Positions 51,441-61,793 of a stretch of 64,000 nucleotides of DNA are shown piece after piece; positions within the stretch are counted from its first letter, which is position 1, and every line of letters starts with the position of its first letter. The stretch spans positions 124,001 to 188,000 of the forward strand of contig NZ_JACYFU010000004.1 of the NCBI RefSeq assembly GCF_014837245.1. Direction: 5' to 3'. Under the pieces are notes generated by a model that ran no database searches, was not told the origin of the DNA, and saw nothing but the letters and a program-made list of their open reading frames with translations. The translations under genes were made by a program, and so were the position numbers. Origin of the DNA: Devosia oryzisoli (GTDB lineage: Bacteria > Pseudomonadota > Alphaproteobacteria > Rhizobiales > Devosiaceae).

Positions 51441-53282
51441 CTACCAGACGACGGGATGCGTCTGGCCGGTCTGGACGTTAACAAGACCCTCCGGTGCCAG
51501 CGGGCTGGGGGCGACCAGCACCCAGCGCCAGGGTGAGCAGGTGAGCGTCGCGAAGGCCAGCCGCTCGGGGAATCCCGGCGACCAGCGCGGCGAAAAGGTC
51601 GGCTCATACATCCACTCGATCTCGGCCGCCCTGGCATAGAGCGCCTGCATATCGGCATCGAGGTCCTCGGCCGACCGGCAGGACATGAGGCCGGCCACCT
51701 CATAGTGGACCGTGGCCACCACCTTCTTGTCCTGAACCAGCGCCCATCCACCACCGATCTCGCCCAAAGCATTGACCGCAATGGCCATGGCCTCGTCGGA
51801 CGACCCCACGCACCAGATGTTGTGCTTGTCATGGCCCAGCGAGCAGGCGACCGCACAATCGGGCGTGCCGGGACCGGTGCCGACCCAGAACATCCGCGAC
51901 ACCGCTTTGCGGTTCGAGAATCGGTCGACAATGGCGAATTTGGTGATGTTCCGGCTCGTGTCGCGCTGCACCTGACCGTCCCGCACCGGCAGTTCGTAGG
52001 TCAGGAAATCGTCGGCCCAATGGAACGGCCGCAGGACGGCTGCGGTCATGGTTTCGCGCCCGGGTGCGGCGGGGATGGCAAAATCTTCGGCCGCGAGAGA
52101 GCCGCCAACATGCACGGTATCGGTGGCCCATTTGGGCCATGCGATGGCGGGCACCGGCCCGATATAGCGCGTGCCGTCCGAAACCTGCCGCCCATCGGCC
52201 CAGACTTCGGCGATTCGGAAGGCCTCGAGATCGGAGAGCAGCACCACATCGGCGAACCGGCCCGGTGCAATCGACCCGACCCACGGCGTCAGCCGCATGT
52301 GCCGCGCGGGATTGATGGTCACGCACTGAATGGCGATTTCAGGCTTGAGCCCCGCCTCGATGGCGGTGCGCACATTGTGGTCGGTCGCTCCCTTCTGCAG
52401 CGTTTCGCTGGCGCTGCGATCGTCGGTGGCAAAGGCGATCTGCGACCAGTCGTCCAGCCCGCGCTCCAGCAGACCCTTGAGCACGTCCGGCATGGAGTGG
52501 ACGCGCAGCTCCATGAACAGCCCGTGGCGCAGCTTGTCCCAAAATTCTTCGGCGGTCCAAGCCTCGTGATCGGAAGCCATGCCGGCGGCGGCGAAAGCGT
52601 TGATCGTTGGCAGGTCGCGTATGCCGGCCGCATGGCCTTCAACGACGCCGCGTGCCGCAAAGGTCGCCTCGATCATGCCCCACAGGCGCTGATGCGACCC
52701 ATTGCCGGCGTCCCAGACCGCCGGCCAGTCCATGACCTCGTCGAGGCCCGCCACCATGAGGCTGTCACCCATGAAGCGCTTCTGTTCATCATGGCCCAGC
52801 CAGCCGCCCCCGTGCTCATAGGCGGTGGGCGGAACAGCCGAGCCGGGCAGCGGAAATATCTTGAGCGGCGAACCGTTCTGGCGGGCCGTCATCCAGAAGT
52901 CGACCGTGCGGGCGCCGTTCACGTTGGAAAATTCGTGGCTGGCCTCGCAGGTCCAGGTATTGCCGCGCGGCAGCACCAGGGCCGCCTCCCACTCCGGCGT
53001 CAGGTGCGAGCTTTCAATGTGCTTGTGAACTTCGCCCAGGCCCGGCACTGCCCACAGATCTGGGCGATGCTCGCGCCTTGCGACCGTTCCGGGATAGCTT
53101 CCGGCCGGACCGACATAGGCGATCCGGTCGCCCTTGATGATGATCTCCTGATCGTCGAGCCAGGTCCGCGTCGCGACATCCAGCAGATGCCCGACCCGCA
53201 GCGCGGTGTCGGCAGCGGCCTTACCCATGGCGACCAATGTCAGGTGCTGGCGGAGGCGGACTTCGGACTGAGCATCGATCAT
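51441..53282 (-). CDS. Adenine deaminase-family amidohydrolase (first homologue)
   Basis: The 613-residue metal-dependent hydrolase has EVHKHIESSHLTP (HxH metal site), GVVEGHAAGIRDL, ASDHEAWTAEEF, IAFATDDRSASETL and a C-terminal domain with SLGHDKHNIWCVG, the layout of Ade enzymes. Its N-terminal half departs from the usual form (VPGLGEVHKHIESS in place of VAPGFIDAHIHIESS), as in the Atu4426-type adenosine deaminase branch. It may therefore act on adenosine or a modified purine. It is divergent from the PotABCD-type importer genes; GGAG precedes its ATG. A second Ade is encoded at 59994. Confidence 0.87.
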   Translation of the reverse strand: MIDAQSEVRLRQHLTLVAMGKAAADTALRVGHLLDVATRTWLDDQEIIIKGDRIAYVGPAGSYPGTVARREHRPDLWAVPGLGEVHKHIESSHLTPEWEAALVLPRGNTWTCEASHEFSNVNGARTVDFWMTARQNGSPLKIFPLPGSAVPPTAYEHGGGWLGHDEQKRFMGDSLMVAGLDEVMDWPAVWDAGNGSHQRLWGMIEATFAARGVVEGHAAGIRDLPTINAFAAAGMASDHEAWTAEEFWDKLRHGLFMELRVHSMPDVLKGLLERGLDDWSQIAFATDDRSASETLQKGATDHNVRTAIEAGLKPEIAIQCVTINPARHMRLTPWVGSIAPGRFADVVLLSDLEAFRIAEVWADGRQVSDGTRYIGPVPAIAWPKWATDTVHVGGSLAAEDFAIPAAPGRETMTAAVLRPFHWADDFLTYELPVRDGQVQRDTSRNITKFAIVDRFSNRKAVSRMFWVGTGPGTPDCAVACSLGHDKHNIWCVGSSDEAMAIAVNALGEIGGGWALVQDKKVVATVHYEVAGLMSCRSAEDLDADMQALYARAAEIEWMYEPTFSPRWSPGFPERLAFATLTCSPWRWVLVAPSPLAPEGLVNVQTGQTHPVVW

Positions 53283-53483
53283 GGCGGCTCCGGAAACAGC
53301 AGGTGGACGGTGCGGGAACTACGAGGCTTTACCCCTCCGGTGCAATACTATCTGCGGATAACCGAAGGTGGCATCCTCACGCCTAACGTTTCACCTTGCC
53401 CGGCAAGCGGCGAAAAAATAGGCTTGGCGCGAAGGCATTCCACCCACCGGTGTCGAGTGCCCGCATCGTGGAGGAAATTCGGC

Positions 53484-54524
53484 ATGCAAAAAACTGTACT
53501 GCGCGGCGCGGCACTGGCCATCGCCGCCGGGCTCATGGCAAGCGCGTCGCCAGCCATGGCCCAGGGCAAGACCCTGACCATTTCCTGGTGGGGCTTCAAT
53601 GGTGAGAAGCTGGAATCGATCCTGCTCGCTCCGTTCCGCGAACAATGCGGCTGCGAGATCGTGTTCGAGACCGGCAATAACGGCGAGCGCCTGAACAAGC
53701 TGCAGATCCGCAATGGCGGCGGCGTCGACGTGGCCTATTTCTCGGACAGCTACTCGCAGCAGGGGATCGAGCTGGGCCTGTTCCAGAAGTTCGATCGCTC
53801 CAAGGTGCCGAACATCGAAGGCATCTACGACCTCGCCCAGGACCCGCAGGGGGGCTACGGCCCGGCCTACACGATCGGCCGCGTCGGCATCGTCTATGAT
53901 GAAAGCAAGGTGACGACTCCCATCACCTCCTGGAACGACCTGTGGCGCGAAGACCTGGCCTCGTCGCTGTCCTTGCCGGGCATCACCACCACGGCCGGAC
54001 CGATGGTCGTGCTGAAGGCCGGCGAACACGCGGGCGTCGATGCCTATGCCGATCCTGATGCTGCGTTCGCCGCTCTCGAAGAGCTGCGTCCCAACGTCGT
54101 GAAGAACTACAACACCGGCTCGGAGATGATCAATCTGTTCTCCACCGGCGAAGTCAGCGCTGCCATTGCGCAGGACTTCACCCTGGCCCAGATCCAGGCG
54201 GCTGTGCCCACTGTCAAGTGGGCCGACCTCAAGGAAGGCTCGATCGCGACGCTCAACACGGTCAACATTCCCAAGGGTGCCGCGGAACCTGAACTGGCCT
54301 ACCAGTTCATCAACTTCCTGCTCTCCCCCGAGATGCAGCAGAAGCTGGCCGAAGAGGGCGTGGATGCTCCGGTCAATACCTCGGTGGAATTGACGCCCGA
54401 ACAGGCTTCCCTGTGGACCTATGGCGCCGATGTCATTGCCGGCCTGCAGCGCCTCGACTATGCCAAGCTCAATGCCGCCAAGACCGCCTGGGTCGATCGC
54501 TGGAACGAAATCTTCGGCATGTAA
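53484..54524 (+). CDS. ABC importer solute-binding protein, PotD-like
   Basis: The 346-residue protein has a signal peptide ending ASPAMAQ (about 27) and the PotD-type periplasmic fold: LTISWWGFNGEKLESILLAPFREQCGCEIVFETGNNGERLNKLQIRNGGGVDVAYFSDSY, YTIGRVGIVYDESKV and NYNTGSEMINLFSTGEVSAAIAQDF. Family members bind polyamines but also many other compounds. GGAGG lies upstream of the ATG. It heads a group running through two permeases and an ATPase into purine-type hydrolases, so a nucleoside or purine derivative is a fair guess for the ligand. Confidence 0.9.
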   Translation: MQKTVLRGAALAIAAGLMASASPAMAQGKTLTISWWGFNGEKLESILLAPFREQCGCEIVFETGNNGERLNKLQIRNGGGVDVAYFSDSYSQQGIELGLFQKFDRSKVPNIEGIYDLAQDPQGGYGPAYTIGRVGIVYDESKVTTPITSWNDLWREDLASSLSLPGITTTAGPMVVLKAGEHAGVDAYADPDAAFAALEELRPNVVKNYNTGSEMINLFSTGEVSAAIAQDFTLAQIQAAVPTVKWADLKEGSIATLNTVNIPKGAAEPELAYQFINFLLSPEMQQKLAEEGVDAPVNTSVELTPEQASLWTYGADVIAGLQRLDYAKLNAAKTAWVDRWNEIFGM

Positions 54525-54590
54525 TCGCCGTGCCGCGCGGAGGTCATCCTTCGCGCGGCTTTCCTTGACTGAAAGAAAGCCCAGGCGCCC

Positions 54591-55415
54591 ATGAAACGCT
54601 TTGCCGGCTGGACCCTGGCTTCCCCCGCGACCCTGCTGATCCTGCTCGGCCTCGTCGCCCCGGTGGCCGCGACCATCTATGCCACCTTCGGGACCCCCGG
54701 CGGTCCGTTCGATACCTACCAGACATTCTTCGCCAGCAGCTTCCGCCGTACCGTGCTGATGCGCACCATCACCATCTCGCTGGCCGTCACGGCCATAGCG
54801 TTGGTGATTGGCTTCATCACCGCCTATGTGGTGTCGCGCGCCCCGGGTTGGCTCAAGTCCATCCTGATCATTGCCGCTGTGTTTCCGCTGCTGACCGGCG
54901 TGGTCGTGCGGTCCTTCGCCTGGCTCATCATCCTTGGCAAGAATGGCATTCTCAACAGCACACTGACACAGCTCGGCCTGATCGCCGAACCGCTGCAAAT
55001 GCTCTATACGCCCGGCTCCGTGATCGTGGCCATGGTCTATCTCTTCGTGCCGTTGATGATCCTGACGCTGGTGGGCGTGCTCGAAGCGATCCCCGACGAC
55101 CTGATTCAGGCTTCGGCGTCCCTCGGCGCGAGACCGAGCGCCACCTTCACCCAGGTCGTTCTCCCGCTTGCCGTACCCGGCCTCATTGTCGGCGCGGTTC
55201 TCGTCTTCACCGGCAGCTTCACCTCCTATGCCACGCCGCAACTGCTCGGCGGTGAACAGGTGATGATGATGGGAACGCTGATGTATCAGCAGGCCATGGT
55301 CACCTTCGACTGGGTCAGCGCCTCCACCATCGCCGCCGTCATGGTGGTGATCACCATCGCCATCGTGCTGGCCATGACCCGCGTCGCCCGCCGCCTCAAC
55401 CCTATGGCCGTCTGA
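54591..55415 (+). CDS. ABC importer permease, PotB-like
   Basis: The 274-residue protein has six membrane segments starting TLASPATLLILLGLVAPVAATIYATF and the EAA loop VLEAIPDDLIQASASLGARPSATFTQVVLPLAVPG. It forms half the channel with the next gene's product. The stop overlaps that gene's ATG (TGATG). A 66-base gap separates it from the binding-protein gene. Confidence 0.92.
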   Translation: MKRFAGWTLASPATLLILLGLVAPVAATIYATFGTPGGPFDTYQTFFASSFRRTVLMRTITISLAVTAIALVIGFITAYVVSRAPGWLKSILIIAAVFPLLTGVVVRSFAWLIILGKNGILNSTLTQLGLIAEPLQMLYTPGSVIVAMVYLFVPLMILTLVGVLEAIPDDLIQASASLGARPSATFTQVVLPLAVPGLIVGAVLVFTGSFTSYATPQLLGGEQVMMMGTLMYQQAMVTFDWVSASTIAAVMVVITIAIVLAMTRVARRLNPMAV

Positions 55416-56203
55416 TGCCCACCAAGCTCCATCCGGCCCTGATCGGCTTCACCGTCCTCGTCTTCATCTTTCTTGTGGGCCCGCTGATCATCGTGGTCGG
55501 CGCCGCAGTGAGCGACACCAGCTATCTCACTTTTCCGCCGCATGGCCTGTCGCTGCGCTGGTTCGAGAACATCTTCGCCATCGACGCCTTCCGCCGCACC
55601 ATTCTCACCAGCCTGCAGGTGGCGGTTCTCGCCACCTTTGTGGCACTGCTGATCGGCATTCCGGCGTCCTACGCACTCAACCGCTATCGGATTCAATTGC
55701 CCGGCTGGCTCTCGACGCTGTTCGTGCTGCCGGTGCTGGTACCCGAGCTGGTGCTGGGCTTTTCCCTGCTCAAGAACGTCGCCTACCAGTTCAACGCGCC
55801 GATCTTTTTGTCTCTGGTCGTCGGACACACCATCCTCATCCTGCCCTATGTGATCCGCGTCATTTCGGCCTCGCTCGCCTCCTTCGATTTTTCGGTCGAA
55901 GAAGCGGCCATCAGCCTGGGGTCGCCACCGCTCAAGACGTTCTTCACGATCCTGTTGCCCAATGTCCGGTCTGGGGTGATCGCAGCGTTCATCCTGGCGT
56001 TCATCACCTCGATCAACGATGTTTCCATCTCGATCTTCCTCACCGGACCGGGGCTTTCAACCCTGCCCATCCAGCTGCTCGCGCATATGGAGCAGTTCTT
56101 CGATCCCACCGTGGCCTCGGTGTCGGTGCTGCTCATGGTGCTCACGGTTGCCGTGATGGCCATCGTCGAGCGCACGCTGGGCCTTACCTTCCTTGCCAAA
56201 TAG
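55415..56203 (+). CDS. ABC importer permease, PotC-like
   Basis: The 262-residue protein has six membrane segments, the PotC-like opening LHPALIGFTVLVFIFLVGPLIIVVGAAVSDTSYLTFPPHGLSLRWFENIF and the EAA loop FSVEEAAISLGSPPLKTFFTILLPNVRSG. It is translationally coupled to the PotB-like gene and followed after 9 bases by the ATPase gene. Confidence 0.93.
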   Translation: MPTKLHPALIGFTVLVFIFLVGPLIIVVGAAVSDTSYLTFPPHGLSLRWFENIFAIDAFRRTILTSLQVAVLATFVALLIGIPASYALNRYRIQLPGWLSTLFVLPVLVPELVLGFSLLKNVAYQFNAPIFLSLVVGHTILILPYVIRVISASLASFDFSVEEAAISLGSPPLKTFFTILLPNVRSGVIAAFILAFITSINDVSISIFLTGPGLSTLPIQLLAHMEQFFDPTVASVSVLLMVLTVAVMAIVERTLGLTFLAK

Positions 56204-56212
56204 AGGTCAGCC

Positions 56213-57274
56213 GTGACCAAGCCGCTTTCCATTCGCAACATCACCGCCCATTACGGCAGGACCCTTGTGCTCGAAGACCTGTCGCTTGAGGTCGCTGAGG
56301 GTGAACTGGTCTCGCTGCTCGGCGCCTCTGGCTGTGGCAAGACGACGACGCTTCGTCTTGTCGCCGGCTTCCTGCAGCCGACGTCCGGCGCCATCACGCT
56401 GGGTGGGCGCGACCTGACGCGCCTTCCCGCCCACCAGCGCGATATTGGCCTGGTGTTCCAGAACTATGCGCTATTTCCACACCTGTCGGTGGCCGACAAT
56501 GTCGGCTTTGGCCTCAAGCAGCGCAATGTTACCGGCGATGCACGCACCAAACGTGTCAATGCCATGCTCGAGCGCGTGGGCCTCGATCATCTGGCCGACC
56601 GGTTGCCGGCTGCCCTTTCCGGTGGGCAGAAGCAGCGCGTGGCGCTGGCCCGGGCGCTCGTGATCGAGCCCCCCCTGCTGATGTTCGATGAGCCGCTGAG
56701 CAATCTCGACGCCAAATTGCGCGTCGACATGCGGGTGGAAATCCGCCAGCTCCAGCGCGCCAACGGGACAACCTCTGTTTATGTGACACATGACCAGGAG
56801 GAGGCGTTCTCCATCTCGGATCGTGTGGCCATCATGCACGCCGGGCGCATCATGCAGCTCGACACCCCGGAAAACCTCTACCAACGCCCGGCCAATGCCT
56901 TCGTGGCCCGCTTTGTCGGTTTCGAGAACCTGATCCCCATGAAAGTGGTGGCGCGCGACGGCGCCCTCGTGACGGCCGAAGCGGCTGGTGGAGTGCGGCT
57001 GAGCTTTGGGCTCGAGCAGTTCGGCGAGATACCCGACGACTTCGTGCTCGCCTGCCGGGCTGACGGTCTCACCGTCACGGACAATTTGGCGGTCGAAGGC
57101 ATTCCGGCGACCTTGGGTCTGCGCACCTATCTTGGGCGCGCCTACCAGTACCAGTGTGACACCGCTGCAGGAGCGCTGGTTGCAAACGGTCCGCTCAGCC
57201 GCGTGCTGCAGCCGGGCAGCGCGGCGAAGCTGGTGCCGGTGCCCGAGCAATGCACCATTCTCAAGCCGGAATGA
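56213..57274 (+). CDS. ABC importer ATPase, PotA-like
   Basis: The 353-residue protein has Walker A GASGCGKTTTLRLV, VFQNYALFPHLSVADN, signature LSGGQKQRVALARA, Walker B LLMFDEPLSNLDAKLR and His switch YVTHDQEEAFSI, then a TOBE domain from about 240. The GTG start follows AGAGG by 6 bases. Its stop overlaps the ATG of the following deaminase gene (ATGA), which ties the importer to purine-type catabolism. Confidence 0.93.
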   Translation: MTKPLSIRNITAHYGRTLVLEDLSLEVAEGELVSLLGASGCGKTTTLRLVAGFLQPTSGAITLGGRDLTRLPAHQRDIGLVFQNYALFPHLSVADNVGFGLKQRNVTGDARTKRVNAMLERVGLDHLADRLPAALSGGQKQRVALARALVIEPPLLMFDEPLSNLDAKLRVDMRVEIRQLQRANGTTSVYVTHDQEEAFSISDRVAIMHAGRIMQLDTPENLYQRPANAFVARFVGFENLIPMKVVARDGALVTAEAAGGVRLSFGLEQFGEIPDDFVLACRADGLTVTDNLAVEGIPATLGLRTYLGRAYQYQCDTAAGALVANGPLSRVLQPGSAAKLVPVPEQCTILKPE

Positions 57275-58608
57275 CCACCCTCCTCACCAACGCGTTCGTC
57301 GTCACCATGGACGGCGACCTCACAGTACATGAACGCGGCTGGGTTCAGGTCGATGGCACGACACTCACCGCACTGGGCCCCGGCCCTGCCCCCGTCATTG
57401 CCGGTGCCGGTGCCGGTGCCGAGGTTATCGATTGCGGCGGCGATATCGTCATGCCGGGCATGGTCAATGCCCATTGTCACATGGCGATGTCGGTGTTCCG
57501 GGGGCTCGGTGAGGATGTGGACGACCGGCTTTACCGTTACATCCTGCCGCTCGAGCGAAAATTCGTATCGCCGGCGATGGTGCGGGCCGGGTCGGCGCTC
57601 TCGGCGCTGGAGATGATCGCCGGTGGCGTGACCACCGTGGCCGACATGTATTACTTCGAGACCGAAGTGGGCGACGTCTGCACAGAAGCAGGCCTTCGCG
57701 CGATCGTCGGTCAAACGCTGGCCGATTTCGATCCGCCCGACCACAAGGACTTCGACGAAGGCTTCGCCCGGGTCGAGGAACTGGTTGACCGTTATGCCGG
57801 TCATCCGCTCGTGACGCCCTCGATTGCGCCACACGCCCCCTATTCCACTGGTTTTGAAACCATGTCGCGGGTGGCCGAATGGTCCGCCGAGCATCCGGAC
57901 GTGCCGGTGCAGATGCATCTGGCCGAATCCACCCTCGAGGTGAACTGGGCGCGCGATACGCACGGCAAGTCCACAATAGCGGTGACAGCCGAGGCGGGCT
58001 TGCTCAAACCGAACCTCATCTGCGCCCACTGCCTGCAACTGGACGACGCCGATATCCGCATGATGTCCGAGCATCAGGTTTGCGTCGTGACCAATCCGCG
58101 ATCCAACGGCAAGGCGGGAAGAGGCATTTCGCCGGTCGAGAAGCTGCGCAACGCCGGTCTGCCCGTCGGGATCGGCAGCGACGGCGCCATGAGCGGCAAT
58201 ACGCTCGATCTCTTCAGCCAGCTTGCGCCCGTCTCGATGTTCGCCAAGCTATTGGGAGGATCGCGCAAGCCGTTGCCGGCGGTGGATGTGGTGCGGATGG
58301 CTAGCATCGAAGGGGCGCGGGCGCTCAGCCTCAATCTCAAAACGGGCTCGCTGGAAGCAGGCAAGCAGGCGGACCTGATCCGCGTCAGCCTCGCGGCACC
58401 GCGCATGCACCCGATGTACGACCCCTACTCCGCACTGGTGTTTGCCGCCCTGCCCTCGGATGTCACCGACACCATGGTGGCTGGTCGTTGGCTGATGCGG
58501 GACCGGAAGGTCCTGACGCTCGACGCGACCAAAACCATTGCCGACGCCAACCAGATCGCCCGCCAGTTCAAAACCGAAATGGCGCGGCTGGACACCATTG
58601 CCCCATGA
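57271..58608 (+). CDS. TRZ/ATZ-family amidohydrolase, MTA/SAH-deaminase type
   Basis: The 445-residue enzyme has the metal ligands in MPGMVNAHCHMAMSVFRGLGED, SIAPHAPYSTG, VQMHLAEST and LPVGIGSDGAMSGNTLDLF. This is the pattern of 5'-methylthioadenosine/S-adenosylhomocysteine deaminases and related guanine or 8-oxoguanine deaminases. Residues near 43-49 are an Ala-Gly run encoded by a GCCGGT triplet repeat (57400-57420). It overlaps the ATPase gene upstream and the M20 gene downstream (ATGA in both cases). An imported adenosine-like compound is the likely substrate. Confidence 0.88.
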   Translation: MTTLLTNAFVVTMDGDLTVHERGWVQVDGTTLTALGPGPAPVIAGAGAGAEVIDCGGDIVMPGMVNAHCHMAMSVFRGLGEDVDDRLYRYILPLERKFVSPAMVRAGSALSALEMIAGGVTTVADMYYFETEVGDVCTEAGLRAIVGQTLADFDPPDHKDFDEGFARVEELVDRYAGHPLVTPSIAPHAPYSTGFETMSRVAEWSAEHPDVPVQMHLAESTLEVNWARDTHGKSTIAVTAEAGLLKPNLICAHCLQLDDADIRMMSEHQVCVVTNPRSNGKAGRGISPVEKLRNAGLPVGIGSDGAMSGNTLDLFSQLAPVSMFAKLLGGSRKPLPAVDVVRMASIEGARALSLNLKTGSLEAGKQADLIRVSLAAPRMHPMYDPYSALVFAALPSDVTDTMVAGRWLMRDRKVLTLDATKTIADANQIARQFKTEMARLDTIAP

Positions 58609-59990
58609 CCCAGCTTGATGCCGTGCTTGCCCACGCCGATGCCCAGCTCGACCAGAGCCTCGCGCGGCTGTTCGAATTGATCCGCATTCCCTCCATTTCG
58701 ACCGAGCCGGAATACGCAGCCGACTGCCGGCGCGCGGCCGTATGGCTGCGCGATCAGTTGGCGGAGCTGGATTTTGATGCCAGCGTACGCGACACAGCCG
58801 GGCACCCTATGGTGGTGGGGCACGGACCGGCACAACCGGGTCCGCATGTGCTGTTCTATGGTCATTACGACGTGCAGCCCGTCGATCCGATCGCACTCTG
58901 GAAAACCCCACCGTTCGAGCCGTCGCTGGCGCCGCAACCCGATGGCGAGACCTATATTCTCGGGCGCGGGGCCTCGGACGACAAGGGCCAGCTCCTCACC
59001 TTCATCGAGGCCTGTCGCGCCTGGAAGGCAGTGACCGGATCGCTGCCGATCCGCGTTTCCATGTTGTTCGAGGGCGAGGAAGAAGCCGGATCCCCCTCGC
59101 TCGGGCCGTTCCTCGAGGCCAACGCCGAGGACCTCAAGGCCGATACCATTCTCGTTTGCGACACCGACATGTGGGATCGCGAAACCCCGGCCATCACCAC
59201 CATGTGGCGCGGGTTCGTCTCGGAGGAGTTCGAGATCACCACGGCCGACCGGGATCTGCATTCGGGCATGTTCGGCAGCGCGGCCCGCAACGCAACCCAA
59301 CTGCTCGGCACCATTATCGGCAAGCTGCGGGCGGAAGACGGGAGCGTCGCCATTCCCGGTTTCTACGACGGCGTCGAAGAGCTGTCGGAGGCCAATCGGC
59401 GCGAGTGGGAGCGGCTGCCATTCGACCCGGTCAAGTTCCTGGGCGATGTCGGCCTTTCCATTCCGGCCGGTGAGGCGGGGCGCAGCGTGCTTGAACAGGT
59501 GTGGGCGCGCCCGACGGCTGAGGTGCATGGCGTGTGGGGCGGGTATGCCGGCGATGGGTTCAAGACAGTCATTCCCGCCAAGGCCGGCGCCAAGATTTCC
59601 TTCCGCCTCGTGGCCGGACAGGATCCGCATCGCATCCGCCAGCTGTTCCGGTCCTTCGTCGAAAGCCTGATCCCCGGCGATTGCAGCGTCACTTTCAAGA
59701 GCTACGCCGCAGCGGCAGCGCGTAGCATGCCGCTCGACGGCGCTCTCCTCACCAAGGCGCGAGAGGCGCTCACCGCCGAGTGGAACCGTGAGACGGCACT
59801 GGCCGGCACCGGCGGCTCAATCCCGATCCTTGGAGAATTCAAGCAGCGGCTCGGCATGGATTCGCTGCTGATCGGCTTTGCCCGTTTCGACAACCGCATC
59901 CACAGCCCCAACGAGAAATACGACCTCTCCAGTTTTTCCAAGGGCATTCGCTCCTGGATTCGCATCCTCGACGCTTTTTCGGAGACTTGA
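58605..59990 (+). CDS. M20-family metallopeptidase/dipeptidase
   Basis: The 461-residue protein has LIRIPSISTEPEYAADCRRAA, the metal ligands in LFYGHYDVQPVDP and GRGASDDKGQLL, catalytic Glu in MLFEGEEEAGSPSLGPF, and the lid domain HSGMFGSAARNATQ. This matches M20 dipeptidases of the carnosinase/CPG2 branch. It overlaps the deaminase gene (ATGA) and is 3 bases from the adenine deaminase gene, so it is cotranscribed with purine genes. The substrate could be a peptide-like or ureido compound; its place in a purine pathway is unclear. Confidence 0.9.
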   Translation: MTQLDAVLAHADAQLDQSLARLFELIRIPSISTEPEYAADCRRAAVWLRDQLAELDFDASVRDTAGHPMVVGHGPAQPGPHVLFYGHYDVQPVDPIALWKTPPFEPSLAPQPDGETYILGRGASDDKGQLLTFIEACRAWKAVTGSLPIRVSMLFEGEEEAGSPSLGPFLEANAEDLKADTILVCDTDMWDRETPAITTMWRGFVSEEFEITTADRDLHSGMFGSAARNATQLLGTIIGKLRAEDGSVAIPGFYDGVEELSEANRREWERLPFDPVKFLGDVGLSIPAGEAGRSVLEQVWARPTAEVHGVWGGYAGDGFKTVIPAKAGAKISFRLVAGQDPHRIRQLFRSFVESLIPGDCSVTFKSYAAAAARSMPLDGALLTKAREALTAEWNRETALAGTGGSIPILGEFKQRLGMDSLLIGFARFDNRIHSPNEKYDLSSFSKGIRSWIRILDAFSET

Positions 59991-59993
59991 GCC

Positions 59994-61793
59994 ATGGCCA
60001 TCATCCGCTTTTCCGTCGCGCCGCTCTGTCAGCAGATCACCCAACTGGCTGCAGTGGCCGGTGGCCGCGCCCCCGCCGACCTCGTGATCACCGGCGCCCG
60101 CGTGCTCTCCACCTACTCGGAGCGCATCAGCCCGGACAAGGAAATCTGGATTTCCGGCGGACGCATTGCTGCGGTCAAGCCAGCGGGCAGCCATAAGGCC
60201 GCACCGGCACCCAAGGCGGTCTATGATGCCAGGGGTGGCATTGTCGCGCCGGGCCTTGTCGATCCGCATATCCACATTGAAAGCTCGATGGTGACCGCCT
60301 GCGCCTATGCCGAGGCGGCGCTCCTCAACGGCACCACGACGATCTTCTGCGACAGCCACGAGATTGGCAACGTGATGGACGTGGCCGGGGTCGAGGCCAT
60401 GCTGGAGGATGCGCGGCTGGCGCCACTCTCGATATTTCTCACCGTGCCCTCCACAGTGCCAGCCACCTCGCCCGAGCTCGAAACAGCGGGCGGCAACCTG
60501 ACACCGGAGAAGATCGGCGCGCTGTTCGACAAATGGCCCGAAGCGGTAGCGCTGGGCGAGAAAATGGATTTCGTGCCCGTCGCCATGGGGGATCCGCGCA
60601 GCCACGCCATTATCGCCGAGGCGTTGAAGCGCGGTAGGCCGGTTTCGGGCCACATCTACGGGCGCGAATTCGTGGCGCCTTATGCGGCAGCAGGCGTCAC
60701 CGACACGCACGAAGCGATCGACCGTGACATCAGCGACGATTTCGTCGACGCCGGCATCTGGGTGTTCCTGCGCGGTGGTAATCCGGCGACGCCCTGGAAC
60801 TCGATCGTCGAGGCGATCAAGCCGATCACCGAGTTGGGCGCCAGCCACAAGCGCTTCTGCGTCTGCACCGACGACCGAGACGCCGACGACCTGCTGCAAT
60901 TCGGTCTCGACTGGGTGGTGCGCGAGGCGATCCGCTGCGGCGTCAGCCCCGAGCAGGCCTGGTCGATGGGATCGCTGCATGGCGCAACGCGCTTCGGCAT
61001 GGGGGACGAAATCGGTGGGCTCGGCGGCGGCCGGCGGGCCGACCTGGTGCTGCTCGATGATGCCCTCAAGCCGGTCAACACCTGGTATGGCGGCGAGCTA
61101 ATGGTTGAGGGCGGCAAAATAACCGCGCTCCTCGATAAGACGCTGTCGGCACGCTACCGCTATCCCGACGCCGCCTATCACACCGTGCACCTGCCCAAGG
61201 GCCTGAAACTCACCCCCGAGCTTCCGACCGAAAAAGTCACCGCCAATGCCATCGGCATCGAGATGCCCGGTATCGTGTTGCCGCACCGCAAGATAGAGAT
61301 CGCGCCGGCCAACGATTGGGCAACGGTGCTCGAGCGGGACAATCTCAGCTTCGTCACCGTTATCGAGCGTCACGGCAAATCCGAGGGCGGCATCGCCCAC
61401 GGCTTGCTGCACGATTTCCGCATCCGCAACGGCGCTGTGGCGTCGAGCGTGGGCCATGACAGCCACAACATTATCATTGCCGGCACCAGCGAAGCAGACA
61501 TGCAGTTGGCGCTCGACACCATAGAGGCGGCCAATGGCGGCGTCGCAGTGGTCGAGAATGGCAAAGTCCTTGCCTTCGTGGCACTGCCCATTGCCGGGCT
61601 GCTGTCGGACAAGCGCGTGCACGAGGTGGCGGCGGAGAACCAGGCGCTCAAGACGGCATGGGAGCAGGTGGGTTGTTCGATCCCCTATATGGGCTTCAAC
61701 CTCATTCCCCTCTCGGTGATCCCGGAAATTCGCATCACTGACAAAGGATTGGTGAAGGTGCCCGAAATGGTGCTGGCGCCGCTTTATGAGTGA
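59994..61793 (+). CDS. ade: Adenine deaminase
   Basis: The 599-residue enzyme has all Ade motifs: [103 protein letters not shown] and, in the C-terminal domain, [19 protein letters not shown]. It converts adenine to hypoxanthine with a di-metal centre. The stop overlaps the nucleoside hydrolase start by 8 bases, which links release of a free base to its deamination. Confidence 0.94.
   Translation: MAIIRFSVAPLCQQITQLAAVAGGRAPADLVITGARVLSTYSERISPDKEIWISGGRIAAVKPAGSHKAAPAPKAVYDARGGIVAPGLVDPHIHIESSMVTACAYAEAALLNGTTTIFCDSHEIGNVMDVAGVEAMLEDARLAPLSIFLTVPSTVPATSPELETAGGNLTPEKIGALFDKWPEAVALGEKMDFVPVAMGDPRSHAIIAEALKRGRPVSGHIYGREFVAPYAAAGVTDTHEAIDRDISDDFVDAGIWVFLRGGNPATPWNSIVEAIKPITELGASHKRFCVCTDDRDADDLLQFGLDWVVREAIRCGVSPEQAWSMGSLHGATRFGMGDEIGGLGGGRRADLVLLDDALKPVNTWYGGELMVEGGKITALLDKTLSARYRYPDAAYHTVHLPKGLKLTPELPTEKVTANAIGIEMPGIVLPHRKIEIAPANDWATVLERDNLSFVTVIERHGKSEGGIAHGLLHDFRIRNGAVASSVGHDSHNIIIAGTSEADMQLALDTIEAANGGVAVVENGKVLAFVALPIAGLLSDKRVHEVAAENQALKTAWEQVGCSIPYMGFNLIPLSVIPEIRITDKGLVKVPEMVLAPLYE

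Noticed and set aside
51705..53483. Upstream extension of the PotD-like frame
   Set aside because: It runs opposite the adenine-deaminase-like gene; the real protein begins at 53484 with a ribosome site and signal peptide.
53283..53483. A purine riboswitch between the adenine-deaminase-like gene and the importer
   Set aside because: I looked for the conserved three-way-junction core and paired loops and saw neither.
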